A DNA stretch of 64,000 nt from Woeseiaceae bacterium (GTDB lineage Bacteria; Pseudomonadota; Gammaproteobacteria; Steroidobacterales; Woeseiaceae): the NCBI GenBank assembly GCA_030065915.1, contig JASJCQ010000008.1, positions 178,096 through 242,095 of the forward strand, given 5' to 3'. The notes under the pieces were generated by a model. It did not search any database and was not told where the DNA came from. It saw nothing but the letters and a program-made list of their open reading frames with translations. Shown here in pieces: positions 35,844 to 46,391 of this stretch (its first letter is position 1; every line of letters starts with the position of its first letter). The translations under genes were made by a program, and so were the position numbers.

Positions 35844-37205
35844 TCACGACAACGCGGGCAGCACCATACTGGCGAAGCTGAGCAGCAGGAAAAATCCGCA
35901 CATGTCAGTGACCGTTGTCAGCAATGGTCCTGAGGCAACTGCAGGATCGAACTTCAGCCTACGAAGCAACAGCGGAACGGTCCCGCCAATCGAGACTGCG
36001 ACAATTGTATTGGCGGCGAGTGCGCCGCCAACGACGAGGCCAAGCACCGGATTGCCCTTCCAGGCCCACGCGGCTGCGCCGAGTAGAATGCCGAGCGCGA
36101 TACCGTTGATGAGCCCGACAATCGCCTCCTTGCGCCAGACACGAAGCACGTCCTTCGGCGTCGCGGCACCGAGTGTCAGTTCTCGCATGCTCACTGCAAC
36201 CGCCTGGTTGCCTGAGCATCCGCTCATGTCAGAAACAATCGGCAGAAACACGGCGAGGGCAATCACGGCAGTGAGCGTATCCTCATGAATCGCAATAATG
36301 CTTGCGGCGAGAATATTGAGACCGATATTCATGCTCAGCCACGCGAAGCGACGGCGGGACCTCGTAAGCACAGGCATGCTTCGCAGCTCATCACCCCCGA
36401 TAATACCTGCGGCTTTCAGATGATCCGCTTCTGCGCGCTCAGCGATCGCCTCGAGCACCGCACGACGTCGCACAATACCGAGTAAGAAGCCTCGATCATC
36501 CACAACTGGGACAGCAGCAATATCGTGTTCCGCAAAAAAGACCTCCAGCTCATCCAACCCCGTATCGGGAGCGACCGTCACAGCAGGTGTCGCGAAGCCG
36601 CCTATTCTCAGTTCGTGATCAGCAAACACGAGGTCGCGCAGTCTAATAACGCCCTTCAGCTTCTTTGCTTTTACGACGACGTATATGTAGTGCACTGTCA
36701 GGAACTGGTAATCAACAGCATTGCCAGTCAGGTCTTCGATGACTTCTCGGACGGTTTTCGCCATAGGGTAGGACGCAAACTCCGTCATCATCAGTCCGCC
36801 GGCCTGGTCCGGCTCGTATATGATTAGCTCGCGGACTTCAGAAGCGTCTTCCTCATCGAGTTCTGCGATGATCGCGTTAGCGTCGGCACTATCCAGCTCA
36901 GAAAGGACGTCAACACGGTGATCACTGGCCAGCTCCTCGACGATAGGAGCTGCATCTTCGGGCGCCATGTCTTCGATGAGGTCGGCTACATGGCCGTCGG
37001 GCAGGTCCTCCACTAGGGCAGCGGCACGGTCGGGCGTGAGGGACGATAGCAGTTTACGCTGCTCGTCCTCGCTAAGGGAGAATACGGCGTGCAGTGAATC
37101 GGTTGCACCCAGGTTGTCGAGGAATGCCTCGAGTGCGCTGGCAGGACCATTCTCTGCAAGCATCCGCCGAATCAGTTTTCGCGGGTCTCGTTCGCTGCTT
37201 TCCAT
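35844..37205 (-). CDS. mgtE: Magnesium transporter MgtE
   Basis: A 453-residue protein with the MgtE layout: an N-terminal superhelical domain of short repeats (LVEDLPDGHVADLIEDMAPEDAAPIVEEL in part), two CBS domains (MTEFASYPMAKTVREVIEDL, VAPDTGLDELEVFFAEHDIAAVPVVDDRGFLLGIV in part), then five membrane helices with PIVSDMSGCSGNQAVAVSMRE in part (the selectivity-filter-side loop GNQ) and SIGGTVPLLLRR. It imports Mg2+ and is gated by Mg2+ binding to its CBS domains. It has a good CAGGAAA site. Tail-to-tail with rimK, 26 bp apart. Confidence 0.93.
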   Translation of the reverse strand: MESSERDPRKLIRRMLAENGPASALEAFLDNLGATDSLHAVFSLSEDEQRKLLSSLTPDRAAALVEDLPDGHVADLIEDMAPEDAAPIVEELASDHRVDVLSELDSADANAIIAELDEEDASEVRELIIYEPDQAGGLMMTEFASYPMAKTVREVIEDLTGNAVDYQFLTVHYIYVVVKAKKLKGVIRLRDLVFADHELRIGGFATPAVTVAPDTGLDELEVFFAEHDIAAVPVVDDRGFLLGIVRRRAVLEAIAERAEADHLKAAGIIGGDELRSMPVLTRSRRRFAWLSMNIGLNILAASIIAIHEDTLTAVIALAVFLPIVSDMSGCSGNQAVAVSMRELTLGAATPKDVLRVWRKEAIVGLINGIALGILLGAAAWAWKGNPVLGLVVGGALAANTIVAVSIGGTVPLLLRRLKFDPAVASGPLLTTVTDMCGFFLLLSFASMVLPALS

Positions 37206-37554
37206 ATGCGTTTCCTGAGGACCTAATCGAAGGAGTAGTGGAATCGTACTCCCGCAACGACGGCAGTTGAATCTGGAGCCGTCTATTTGACATCGAACCC
37301 CGGTACCTCGACGTACTGAATCGAAGGAGTCAGGTGGCCGGCTCCGTCAAGCACGGCTCGTATCGAAAGTTGCTATTCAATCGCCGCTCGCAGCGGTCTC
37401 TGATCCCACCGCGGTACTGATTGCGAGGGCAATGTATCAGGAATAACGAAATTTCGGGTTTGGCGAGGACAGCTAAGCGTAACCGGTGTCCAAGAACTGC
37501 TCGGTTCAGCCAGCTCATGGTCTTGGACGCAGATTAAGGCTGGTCAAAGAAAAA
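37206..37554. other. Intergenic region between mgtE and the tRNA gene
   Basis: No gene or recognised riboswitch is visible upstream of mgtE in these 349 bp. A 12-bp direct repeat, AATCGAAGGAGT, occurs at 37225-37236 and 37319-37330. The segment is downstream of the minus-strand tRNA and may carry its 3' trailer and the mgtE promoter. Confidence 0.4.
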
Positions 37555-37863
37555 TGGTGGGCCCGCCAGGACTCGAACCTGGGACCAAGGGATTCACTGT
37601 ACCCAACCGTTTCCGGAAGGAGCGGACTATCTCATCACCCTCGACCGTATCGTTAGGGGCGGGACGCTCTAGCCTGTGATTAAGAACACTGAAGTTCCCA
37701 GGTAGTCTCTGCACCGTCCAGCGGTGTACCGCTGGCTTGGCTCAGGGTTGCCATCAGCCGAACTGTTAAGGTTTCCCTGAATTCATCCCGTTCATTTTGA
37801 GCCTTTCGACTCAAACGCACCTTTTGATGAGTCCCCTGCTCTAACCAACTGAGCTACAGGCCC
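37555..37863 (-). tRNA. tRNA-Ile(CAU) interrupted by a group I intron
   Basis: Reading the minus strand, exon 1 is 37 nt (37863-37827: GGGCCTGTAGCTCAG... ending GGGGACTCAT) and exon 2 is 40 nt (37594-37555: AATCCCTTGGT... GTTCGAGTCC ... CCACCA). Joined they give a perfect 77-nt tRNA. The acceptor stem is GGGCCTG with a matching 3' strand, the anticodon arm GGGGA-CTCATAA-TCCCT, the T arm CCAGG-TTCGAGT-CCTGG, and CCA is encoded. The anticodon is CAT. The acceptor and anticodon-arm sequences match the tRNA-Ile2 type (later modified to lysidine), not initiator or elongator Met, although the latter cannot be fully excluded. The intron sits between anticodon position 36 and A37. Confidence 0.9.
37595..37826 (-). 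ncRNA. Group I self-splicing intron in tRNA-Ile(CAU)
   Basis: A 232-nt intron read on the minus strand. P1: the exon CAU plus intron C pairs with GGUG (C-G, A-U, U.G, C-G) around an AAAA loop; the conserved U.G pair marks the 5' splice site. P2 is TTTGAGTC/GGCTCAAA with a GAAA tetraloop. P3 is CGGGATG/CGTCCCG. Core elements are P (AATTCAGGGAAACC, 37770-37783), Q (ATGGCAACCCTGAGCCAAGC, 37735-37754), R (GTGCAGAGACTA, 37703-37714) and S (GATGAGATAGTCC, 37624-37636). P7 is GACTA/TAGTC, P6 is CCAGCGG/CCGCTGG. The last intron base is G, as required. Host tRNA, position and P, Q, R, S elements closely resemble the Azoarcus tRNA-Ile intron. It has no ORF inside. Confidence 0.92.
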
Positions 37864-38017
37864 AAATCTCATTAAACGGCTTCTCGCCGCCCAGGCTTTT
37901 CCTACCCAGACGCGGGATTCTACAGAGATTCTCTAGCGAAATCGATGAGCAGATCCGGTCGAAGTGAACGCTTTATTGGCTTTCCCTTCAGGCGCGGCTC
38001 TATAGAATTTCCGAAGA

Positions 38018-38446
38018 ATGAAAGCCTGCGTTGTCTGTTCCAACGGCTTGTCCGGGCGCCAGCGAATGTATTGTTCGCGGCAATGCAAGAATCGGTCTAC
38101 AAATACCCGACTGCAGAGCTACGAATTGCAGCGACATCGTGGCAAACGGAGAAAGCTGCGGCTGATTCGAATCATGGGCGGGAGCTGCATGCAATGCGGG
38201 TATGCCAGGAATTTTTCGGCTTTGGAACTCCACCACCGAGTACCGGCTGACAAGTCATTCCAGCTCGATCTTCGATCACTATCAAACAGAAGTTGGGCGA
38301 GCGTCCGATCGGAGGCAGATAAGTGCGATCTGCTGTGCTCAAACTGCCATAAAGAACGACACAATCCAGATTGCCAGATCGAGCACGCCGGCCGGTGCCC
38401 GGCTCTCTCGTCGGCTCACCCGGCGTACGATCCGGGTGCTCCCTGA
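38018..38446 (+). CDS. HNH endonuclease
   Basis: A 142-residue protein. An N-terminal zinc-knuckle (C4, C7, C19, C23) precedes a basic stretch (RHRGKRRKLRLIRIMGG) and an HNH domain: C57-x2-C60, the ALELHHR motif with H72-H73, and LLCSNCHKERHN with C107, C110, H111 and H115. The Cys pairs bind structural zinc and HH/N/H is the catalytic ββα-metal site. It is similar to small phage- and intron-associated nucleases. It lies on the opposite strand, 155 bp from the 5' end of the intron-bearing tRNA. There is no methylase or phage gene nearby. A weak SD and a TAGAAT just upstream suggest a short leader. Confidence 0.8.
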   Translation: MKACVVCSNGLSGRQRMYCSRQCKNRSTNTRLQSYELQRHRGKRRKLRLIRIMGGSCMQCGYARNFSALELHHRVPADKSFQLDLRSLSNRSWASVRSEADKCDLLCSNCHKERHNPDCQIEHAGRCPALSSAHPAYDPGAP

Positions 38447-38763
38447 CTGATCCGTACTCGTCAGAGTTCGTCGCTTTCTGAGCGCCTCGTCGTCGACCTG
38501 ACATAACGCATGATCGAAGTCGAGCGTCGCCGAAAAAAAAACCGGGAGCGGTCCCGGACGCAGGCGTCGCATGGAAGCGCAGATCTCAACTCACGAAACC
38601 CCGATCAAGGTCAGAAATCCCATAAACGGCACTGATTCCGGGTTTGCAGCCAGGGTGTCCCCATCTTGTTGAGAGTCAGGTCACATTGTTTTGTTTTTCA
38701 ATGGCTTAACATTACTGAAGTATGGGGAAGGCAATTATCAAGGTACCGGGACCCGCGTCTGTC
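38447..38763. other. Intergenic region with an orphan minus-strand terminator
   Basis: No protein gene is credible on either strand in these ~317 bp. A strong terminator reads out on the minus strand at 38533-38557, but no annotated minus-strand gene ends there. The segment upstream of it (38584-38674) can fold, with TCTCAAC (38584-38590) pairing to GTTGAGA (38668-38674), which hints at an unannotated small RNA. Confidence 0.5.
38533..38557 (-). terminator. Strong intrinsic terminator on the minus strand
   Basis: CCGGGA (38542-38547) pairs with TCCCGG (38552-38557) around GCGG, and on the minus strand the hairpin is followed by nine T residues (38541-38533). It has no annotated gene to terminate. 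Confidence 0.8.
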
Positions 38764-39228
38764 ATGAACGGTCGAAGGCGAAACCGAGGATTCACCCTGG
38801 TCGAGCTGATGATCACGCTCGTCCTAGCAACGCTATTGCTGTCTCTTGGCGTCCCCGCCTACAACGATCATGTCGAACGGGCCAGTACCAGCAAGGCCAT
38901 CGGCGACATTCTCACGCTCTCTCTGGCCATCGACAGCTTTCGACTGAGGAACAATGATCGCGTGCCCGACACGCTCGCCGAACTGGGCATTCCAATACCC
39001 ACAGACCCGTGGGGTCGCCCTTACCAGTTCCTGAATATCATCGACGGAAAGCCAAATAAGGGCGACGTCCGCAAGGATGGCGCCCTCAATCCGCTCAACA
39101 GCGATTTCGACCTGTACAGCCTCGGCAAGGACGGCTTGAGCAAGAAGCCCCTGAACGCCAAACACGCCCGTGACGACATCGTACGCGCGAACAACGGCGC
39201 CTTTGTCGGCCGCGCGGAAGACTATTGA
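38764..39228 (+). CDS. Type II/IV pseudopilin-like protein (GspG-like)
   Basis: A 154-residue protein from ATG 38764 (MNGRRRNRG leader; a frame from 38722 gives a longer leader). The prepilin motif GFTLVELMITLVLATLLLS follows the basic leader, with Glu at +5, so it is cleaved and N-methylated by prepilin peptidase. The rest resembles GspG-type pseudopilins: SKAIGDILTLSLAIDSFRL, the PTDPWGRPYQF signature and FDLYSLGKDG near the end, with the Asp residues of the GspG calcium site. It is a lone copy with no gsp or pil genes beside it, and its stop overlaps the start of the GGDEF-EAL gene. Confidence 0.85.
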   Translation: MNGRRRNRGFTLVELMITLVLATLLLSLGVPAYNDHVERASTSKAIGDILTLSLAIDSFRLRNNDRVPDTLAELGIPIPTDPWGRPYQFLNIIDGKPNKGDVRKDGALNPLNSDFDLYSLGKDGLSKKPLNAKHARDDIVRANNGAFVGRAEDY

Positions 39229-42062
39229 TGAAAGGACTCGCGTTCCTGCCCATGCTGAAGCAGGGCGTCGGCCGGAAAATTTTCACGCTGTTCCTGATCG
39301 CTGGCGTTCTGCCCGTCGCCTTCACCGCCTGGCTCGCTCACCATGAGTTCAGTCGTGCCGCAGAGGAACGCGTCTTCGAGAGTCTGCACAGGACATCGAA
39401 GAGCCAGGGGCTGGATATCCTTTCCAGGCTCATGAGGGTGGAACAGCAAGCACTTCAGCTTGCTGACATGATCTCGAATGCGGGCGGGCGAGTTGCCGAT
39501 GCCCGGCATTTCCTGCTGGACGATTTTCTGTCCGTCGCAAGCCTGTCTGCAACCGGTGAGGCAAAGTTGTTGCACGGCCTTCGCTCATCTGAATTCCTGT
39601 CTCACCTGAGCGAGCTGGAGCCGCCGGGTTCTGGCAGAACGCGTCTCTTGACGGACGGGAGCGGTTCCGACGTTCGCATGGCGATGATCGTTCCGATCGA
39701 CCGCGTTGACGGCGAGACGGCCTTGATATTCCGGGTTCGACCCGAAGCAATCTGGCCGGACAGGGCCGCCGTGCCCCACAACACGACCGTTTGCGTGTAT
39801 CCGGCGACGAGATCGGAGTCCTTTCACTGCACCGATTCGACGGGCACCTCGACGCTCGCAATCCCGTCCACCGCAACCGAAGCTTCGCTCGAGGTCCGCG
39901 ATATTGAAGGTTCGTCTTTCGTGTCTCTGCAATGGGAGCTGTTCCTGGAAAGCCGCTTCGACTCCCCCTCGTGGATGGTCGGGTCGACGCAGCCAGCCAG
40001 CTACGCGTTTGAGTCCAGCGCCGACTTTCAGCGCGTCTTCCTGCCCGCTCTGAGCGCCGTCCTCGTGCTGATCGCACTACTGAGCTTCAGAGCCATCGGG
40101 CAGAGTCTCGATCCATTGAAACGTCTTGGCGATGCTGCCCGTGCTTTGTCGAAAGGCGACCGTGAATCGCGCGTAAACCTCAGAACCGGTGACGAGTTCG
40201 AAAGCCTCGGCCAGACATTCAACGTCATGGCGGACCGACTGTCCTCACAGATCACCATGCTCGAAGCGATGTCGGAAATCGACAAGCTCATTCTGAACGG
40301 CTCGGATATCGATGCTGTCTGCGAGGCTGTCTGTAATTCGCTAAGGGCGATCACCGCCAGTCCATGCGTGGTCACCGTGGCGGCATCTCGCAAGGGCAGG
40401 GCGGCCGAGGCCTACCTGGTTACGCTGGTCGAAGAGCAGGCACATCGATCCCGCGTCACTATCCCGGACAGTTCTCCGACAGAGACCGTGGGTGACTGCC
40501 GCACACATGCTCTCACCGAAACCCCGGACTGGCTGGACACATCGGGCTTCGAGTCTGCAGGCCTTTCCCACGTTGCGATGACACCGGTCCGGGTGGGCGA
40601 CCGCAATATTGGTTATCTTGCTGTCGGTGGGATTGGCGACGGATTCTTTCTCGAGTCTCATCAGGCGCAGCTGAGCGACCTGGCTGAGCATTTCGCCGTT
40701 GCTCTCGACGCGCTCGAACGCGACCGGGAGCTGTATCGAAGGGCGAACTTCGACGCGCTGACGGGGCTTCCCAACCGGCAGCTGCTGCAGGAGAGACTGG
40801 CAGAGTACCTGGCTGCGCGTGAAGAGGACTCGGACTCCGGCGCGCTGCTGTACATCGACCTCGACCGCTTCAAGGAGATCAACGATGTCTTCGGCCACAG
40901 CATCGGGGACGTCGTCCTGCGCCTGGTCGCTGACAGGATTGAAAGCGAGCTCGGCAACGACGGCTTTGTGGCCCGGATCGGTGGAGACGAGTTTGTCGTC
41001 GTGCTTACCGATGCCGGAAGTCACGAACAAATCGAAAGCATGGCCAAGACCCTGATAGCTCGGTTGACTGATGCCTACTCGGTATTCGGCGTCGACCATT
41101 TCATCAGCGCCAGCATCGGCGTCGTCGTCATTCCCGATGACGGCGGCGGTGTCGAGCTACTGATGAAGAACGCTGACGCGGCGATGTACAGGGCCAAGGA
41201 GGCCGGCCGGTCCACCTTCGAGTTCTTCAACGCCGAGCTGAATGCCGACGGCCGACGTCGAATCGAGCTGGAGCGAGACCTGCGTTTCGCCATCTCGAAG
41301 GGGCAGCTCTCACTGGTCTACCAGCCACAATACTCTATCCAGGACGATTCGCTGAGCGGATGCGAAGCGTTGATGCGCTGGTCTCATCCCGAGCACGGAC
41401 TCGTATCGCCAGAGGAATTCGTTCAGTTGGCCGAAGAGTCCGGCCTCATCGTTGAACTCGGCAAGTGGTTGATAGAAAGAGCCTGCTCGAACTTTCGGGA
41501 CCTTCTGGATCGAGGTGTGTCGCTGAACGAGATGTCAATAAACGTCTCGGCCCGACAACTCAGGGACCAGGAGTTCGTCGCTCACGTGACTGACACGCTG
41601 GAAAGTTTCGACCTCGACCCGTCCCTGATCACGCTGGAGGTCACGGAGACCGTCGTCGCGCACAACAAGGACGTGGTCGTCAGCCTCCTCGAGTCGCTCA
41701 GGCGTACCGGCATTCGCGTGGCGATCGATGACTTCGGCACCGGCTATTCGTCGCTGAGTTACCTGCAGAACCTTCCCTTCGACATCATCAAGATCGACCG
41801 GTCTTTCGTCGAGAAGATCGAATCCGATGATTCATCGGCGAATATCTGTACGACCATCATCAAGATGGCTCACGAGCTCGGCAAGATCGTCGTTGCAGAG
41901 GGCGTCGAGACGCCGCAGCAGTTCGAGTTTCTGAAGAAACACGATTGCGAGATTGTGCAGGGCTATATCTACAGCCGACCGCTAAGCGTCGATCACTTAC
42001 AGCTCATGATCGAAAAGCTCGAGCACCATACCCAGCGTCGGCGGGCATTGAAAGTACTATAA
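39228..42062 (+). CDS. Bifunctional diguanylate cyclase/phosphodiesterase (HAMP-GAF-GGDEF-EAL)
   Basis: A 944-residue membrane protein from ATG 39228, overlapping the pilin stop (TGATG). A first membrane segment is at ~17-37, then a periplasmic sensor domain to ~265, a second segment (VFLPALSAVLVLIALLSF), a HAMP domain, a GAF-like region (~345-500), a GGDEF domain (RIGGDEF, residues 585-589) and an EAL domain (CEALMRW, EAL at 713-715; DDFGTGYSSLSYL). Both c-di-GMP synthase and hydrolase motifs look intact. A Zn-independent sensor ligand is unknown. Coupled translation with a pseudopilin suggests control of a secretion or surface-fibre system. Confidence 0.92.
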   Translation: MKGLAFLPMLKQGVGRKIFTLFLIAGVLPVAFTAWLAHHEFSRAAEERVFESLHRTSKSQGLDILSRLMRVEQQALQLADMISNAGGRVADARHFLLDDFLSVASLSATGEAKLLHGLRSSEFLSHLSELEPPGSGRTRLLTDGSGSDVRMAMIVPIDRVDGETALIFRVRPEAIWPDRAAVPHNTTVCVYPATRSESFHCTDSTGTSTLAIPSTATEASLEVRDIEGSSFVSLQWELFLESRFDSPSWMVGSTQPASYAFESSADFQRVFLPALSAVLVLIALLSFRAIGQSLDPLKRLGDAARALSKGDRESRVNLRTGDEFESLGQTFNVMADRLSSQITMLEAMSEIDKLILNGSDIDAVCEAVCNSLRAITASPCVVTVAASRKGRAAEAYLVTLVEEQAHRSRVTIPDSSPTETVGDCRTHALTETPDWLDTSGFESAGLSHVAMTPVRVGDRNIGYLAVGGIGDGFFLESHQAQLSDLAEHFAVALDALERDRELYRRANFDALTGLPNRQLLQERLAEYLAAREEDSDSGALLYIDLDRFKEINDVFGHSIGDVVLRLVADRIESELGNDGFVARIGGDEFVVVLTDAGSHEQIESMAKTLIARLTDAYSVFGVDHFISASIGVVVIPDDGGGVELLMKNADAAMYRAKEAGRSTFEFFNAELNADGRRRIELERDLRFAISKGQLSLVYQPQYSIQDDSLSGCEALMRWSHPEHGLVSPEEFVQLAEESGLIVELGKWLIERACSNFRDLLDRGVSLNEMSINVSARQLRDQEFVAHVTDTLESFDLDPSLITLEVTETVVAHNKDVVVSLLESLRRTGIRVAIDDFGTGYSSLSYLQNLPFDIIKIDRSFVEKIESDDSSANICTTIIKMAHELGKIVVAEGVETPQQFEFLKKHDCEIVQGYIYSRPLSVDHLQLMIEKLEHHTQRRRALKVL

Positions 42063-42090
42063 AAAAAGCCGGGCAGATGCCCGGCTTTCT
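42060..42090 (-). terminator. Terminator between GGDEF-EAL and rpoD genes
   Basis: AAGCCGGGC (42066-42074) pairs with GCCCGGCTT (42079-42087) around AGAT. On the minus strand it is followed by seven T residues, so it terminates rpoD; on the plus strand the T run is only TTT, so it may also end the convergent gene. Confidence 0.8.
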
Positions 42091-42108
42091 GGTTCGTCTC
42101 GCTCCCGA

Positions 42109-43929
<1,821 letters not shown>

Positions 43930-44017
43930 AGCGAAACGCCTCCATGTAAAAAATGCAAACGACCAAGTGTACTGGTTTGACCCAGTTCCTTCCACAAAAA
44001 TTCCGTTAGAGTGCGCA

Positions 44018-45748
44018 TTAACTGAGCGCCCGGAGCTCGGCCTTTTCTTCTTTGGTTAACGGCCCAACTCGCTGTTTCTTAATCAATAAATCGATGCGAT
44101 CCCGCCTGCCCATCGTTCCGAGCTGCTCGATACAGGCTGCCAGCTCGGCGCGGGGGTCGAAATCCTCGTCATCCGGGATCTCCACCGCGGCCAGCTTGCC
44201 GAGATGACGTCCCTGTTCGTCGTGTCGCCAGCGCTCCAGCAGGCCCGCGGTGTTAATAGTGGGTTCGGATTGGACGGTTTCAATAAGGCTGATCAATAAG
44301 TCAACGCCGGGCCGGTCCACCGAGGCCAGGCTTGTCGCATCCAGATCGACGGCGCCGTCCGGCTGATGCAGCAACAGCGTTATCGCCCGGCGAACCACGG
44401 ACGGTCCGCCGCTGCTGCGCCGCTTGTGGTGCGTCGCCGGCGTCGGCGAATCATGCGGCCTCGATGCCTTCGGTCTGATCATCGAGTCTAGCTTTGGCGC
44501 CGACAGGCCGACGCGCTCTGCCAGCGAGGCGATCAGCAGCTCACGGTAGACGCCATCCGGCGTCTTCGCGACCAGCGGTCTCGCGAGCTCAACCAGTCTG
44601 GCCCTGCCGTCTGCGTTGTCGAGTTCGACCTGGCTCGCCAGTTCCTCGATCAGGTACTCCGACAGCGCCATGCCGGCGTCGAGCAGGTCGATGAAGGCCT
44701 GGCTGCCGTGCTCGTTGACGTAGGTGTCCGGGTCGTGTCCGTCCGGCAGGAAGACGAAATGCACCTGCCGGCCCTCGCGGATGTGCGGCAGCGTCGTTTC
44801 CAGTGCCCGCCACGCGGCCTTCTTGCCGGCGCGGTCCCCGTCGAAGCAGAACTCGACCCGGTCGGTCAGCCGGAACAGCTGGTTCAGGTGATCCGGGGTC
44901 GTCGCGGTACCCAGCGTCGCCACGGCGAAATTGATGCCGTTCCTGGCGAGGGCCACAACGTCCATGTAGCCCTCGACGACGACCAGTCGCTCGATGTGCC
45001 TGAGCGCCTGGCGCGCCTCGTACAGCCCATAGAGCTCGCGTCCCTTGTGGAAAAGAACGGTCTCGGGTGAGTTCAGGTACTTCGGCTCGCCATCGCCCAT
45101 GGCCCTGCCGCCAAAGGCGATGCACCGGCCCCGCGCATCGCGGATCGGGAACATGATGCGGTCGCGGAAACGATCGTAGTGGCGGCCATTGTCTTTGCGA
45201 ATGACGAGGCCGGTAGCCAGGAGCCGTTCAAGCGCTTCCTGCGACCCCCCGAACTTGTCGATCAGCTCGCTCCAGCCGTCCGGCGAATAGCCGATGCCGA
45301 AACGCTTGGCCGTGGCGCCATCCACGCCGCGCTCCTTCAGGTAGGCGACAGCGGGCGCGTGCTCGCGCAACCGATTCTGCCAGTGCTGTTGCGTATTGCT
45401 CATCAACGTAAATAGCTCGTCGTATCGTCGCGCGGGCTGGTCGCTCTCGTCCCGCGGAACCTCCACACCCATCTGGCCGGCAAGGCTCTCGATCGCTTCC
45501 ACGAAGCTCATATGGTCGTGTTCCATCAGAAAGCCGACCGCCGTGCCGTGAGCGTTACAGCCGAAGCAGTGGTAGAAGCCCTTATGCGGGCTCACCGTAA
45601 ACGACGGTGTTTTCTCGTCGTGGAACGGGCAGCAGGCCTTGAATTCCCGTCCGGCCTTCTTCAATTCCACACGCCGTCCGACGACCTCGACGATATCTGC
45701 TCTTGCGATCAGATCATCGATGAAGTCCTGCGGAATGCGTCCTGCCAT
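44018..45748 (-). CDS. dnaG: DNA primase DnaG
   Basis: A 576-residue primase. The N-terminal zinc-binding domain has C40, H43, C61 and C64 ([23 protein letters not shown]). The RNA polymerase core includes [18 protein letters not shown] and the Toprim fold with [11 protein letters not shown] and [17 protein letters not shown] in part (DGDRAG metal site). A C-terminal helicase-binding domain follows. It makes RNA primers for replication. It sits between yqeY and rpoD, the classical macromolecular synthesis operon. Confidence 0.96.
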   Translation of the reverse strand: MAGRIPQDFIDDLIARADIVEVVGRRVELKKAGREFKACCPFHDEKTPSFTVSPHKGFYHCFGCNAHGTAVGFLMEHDHMSFVEAIESLAGQMGVEVPRDESDQPARRYDELFTLMSNTQQHWQNRLREHAPAVAYLKERGVDGATAKRFGIGYSPDGWSELIDKFGGSQEALERLLATGLVIRKDNGRHYDRFRDRIMFPIRDARGRCIAFGGRAMGDGEPKYLNSPETVLFHKGRELYGLYEARQALRHIERLVVVEGYMDVVALARNGINFAVATLGTATTPDHLNQLFRLTDRVEFCFDGDRAGKKAAWRALETTLPHIREGRQVHFVFLPDGHDPDTYVNEHGSQAFIDLLDAGMALSEYLIEELASQVELDNADGRARLVELARPLVAKTPDGVYRELLIASLAERVGLSAPKLDSMIRPKASRPHDSPTPATHHKRRSSGGPSVVRRAITLLLHQPDGAVDLDATSLASVDRPGVDLLISLIETVQSEPTINTAGLLERWRHDEQGRHLGKLAAVEIPDDEDFDPRAELAACIEQLGTMGRRDRIDLLIKKQRVGPLTKEEKAELRALS

Positions 45749-45878
45749 TGTGTATAAACGCCAGCTCCGTGAATGTGGGTCTTGCCAGTCTTATTCTTTT
45801 GCAGAAACAGGGACGGGAGCCCCGCTTCCTTTTATTTTCCAAGCATAAGCGCGTTCGACGCGCGCTGCCAGTGTGGGG

Positions 45879-46325
45879 TCAGCCTGCCAGGCGCGCTTTG
45901 ACCTTGGCGCCGACGACGCCCATGTCCGCCTGACCCGCCACCCTGGCCTTGATTGCGCCCATGACCTTGCCCATGTCGCGAATCGACTCGGCGCCGGTCT
46001 GGCTGATCGTTTCGTTGACGATTGCCTCGATCTGGGCATCGTCCAGTTGTTCCGGCAGGTAGGTTTCCAGCACGGCTATTTCAGCCGTTTCGATGTCGGC
46101 GAGATCGGTCCGTCCACCCTTCGTGAACTGCTCGACGGAGTCGCGCCGCTGTTTGACCATTTTTTCGATGACGCCCAGCACGGCTGCATCGTCGAGCTCA
46201 TTCCGCGTATCGACCTCGACCTGTTTGATAGCAGCCAGAATCAGGCGCACGACCTTGAGCCGATCCTTGTCGCCGGCTTTCATCGCGGTCTTCATGTCGT
46301 CGGCAATCGCGCCTTTCAGTGACAT
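45879..46325 (-). CDS. yqeY: GatB/YqeY domain protein
   Basis: A 148-residue protein with the YqeY pattern: MSLKGAIADDMKTAMKAGDKDRL, LKVVRLILAAIKQVEVD, EMVKQRRDSVEQFTKGGR in part and MGKVMGAIKARVAGQADMGVV. It is related to the tail domain of GatB and found between rpsU and dnaG in many proteobacteria; a tRNA-dependent amidase-associated role is suspected but unproven. Confidence 0.9.
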   Translation of the reverse strand: MSLKGAIADDMKTAMKAGDKDRLKVVRLILAAIKQVEVDTRNELDDAAVLGVIEKMVKQRRDSVEQFTKGGRTDLADIETAEIAVLETYLPEQLDDAQIEAIVNETISQTGAESIRDMGKVMGAIKARVAGQADMGVVGAKVKARLAG

Positions 46326-46391
46326 GTGGGTGGCCTTGACGGTAGCGGCCTCACGGGCGTGAGGTCGTTTGTGCGGGGAGTGAGTACGCGA

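Noticed and set aside
38339..38572. 77-codon minus-strand ORF ending near the orphan terminator
   Set aside because: It starts inside the terminator region, so the terminator precedes it and cannot serve it.
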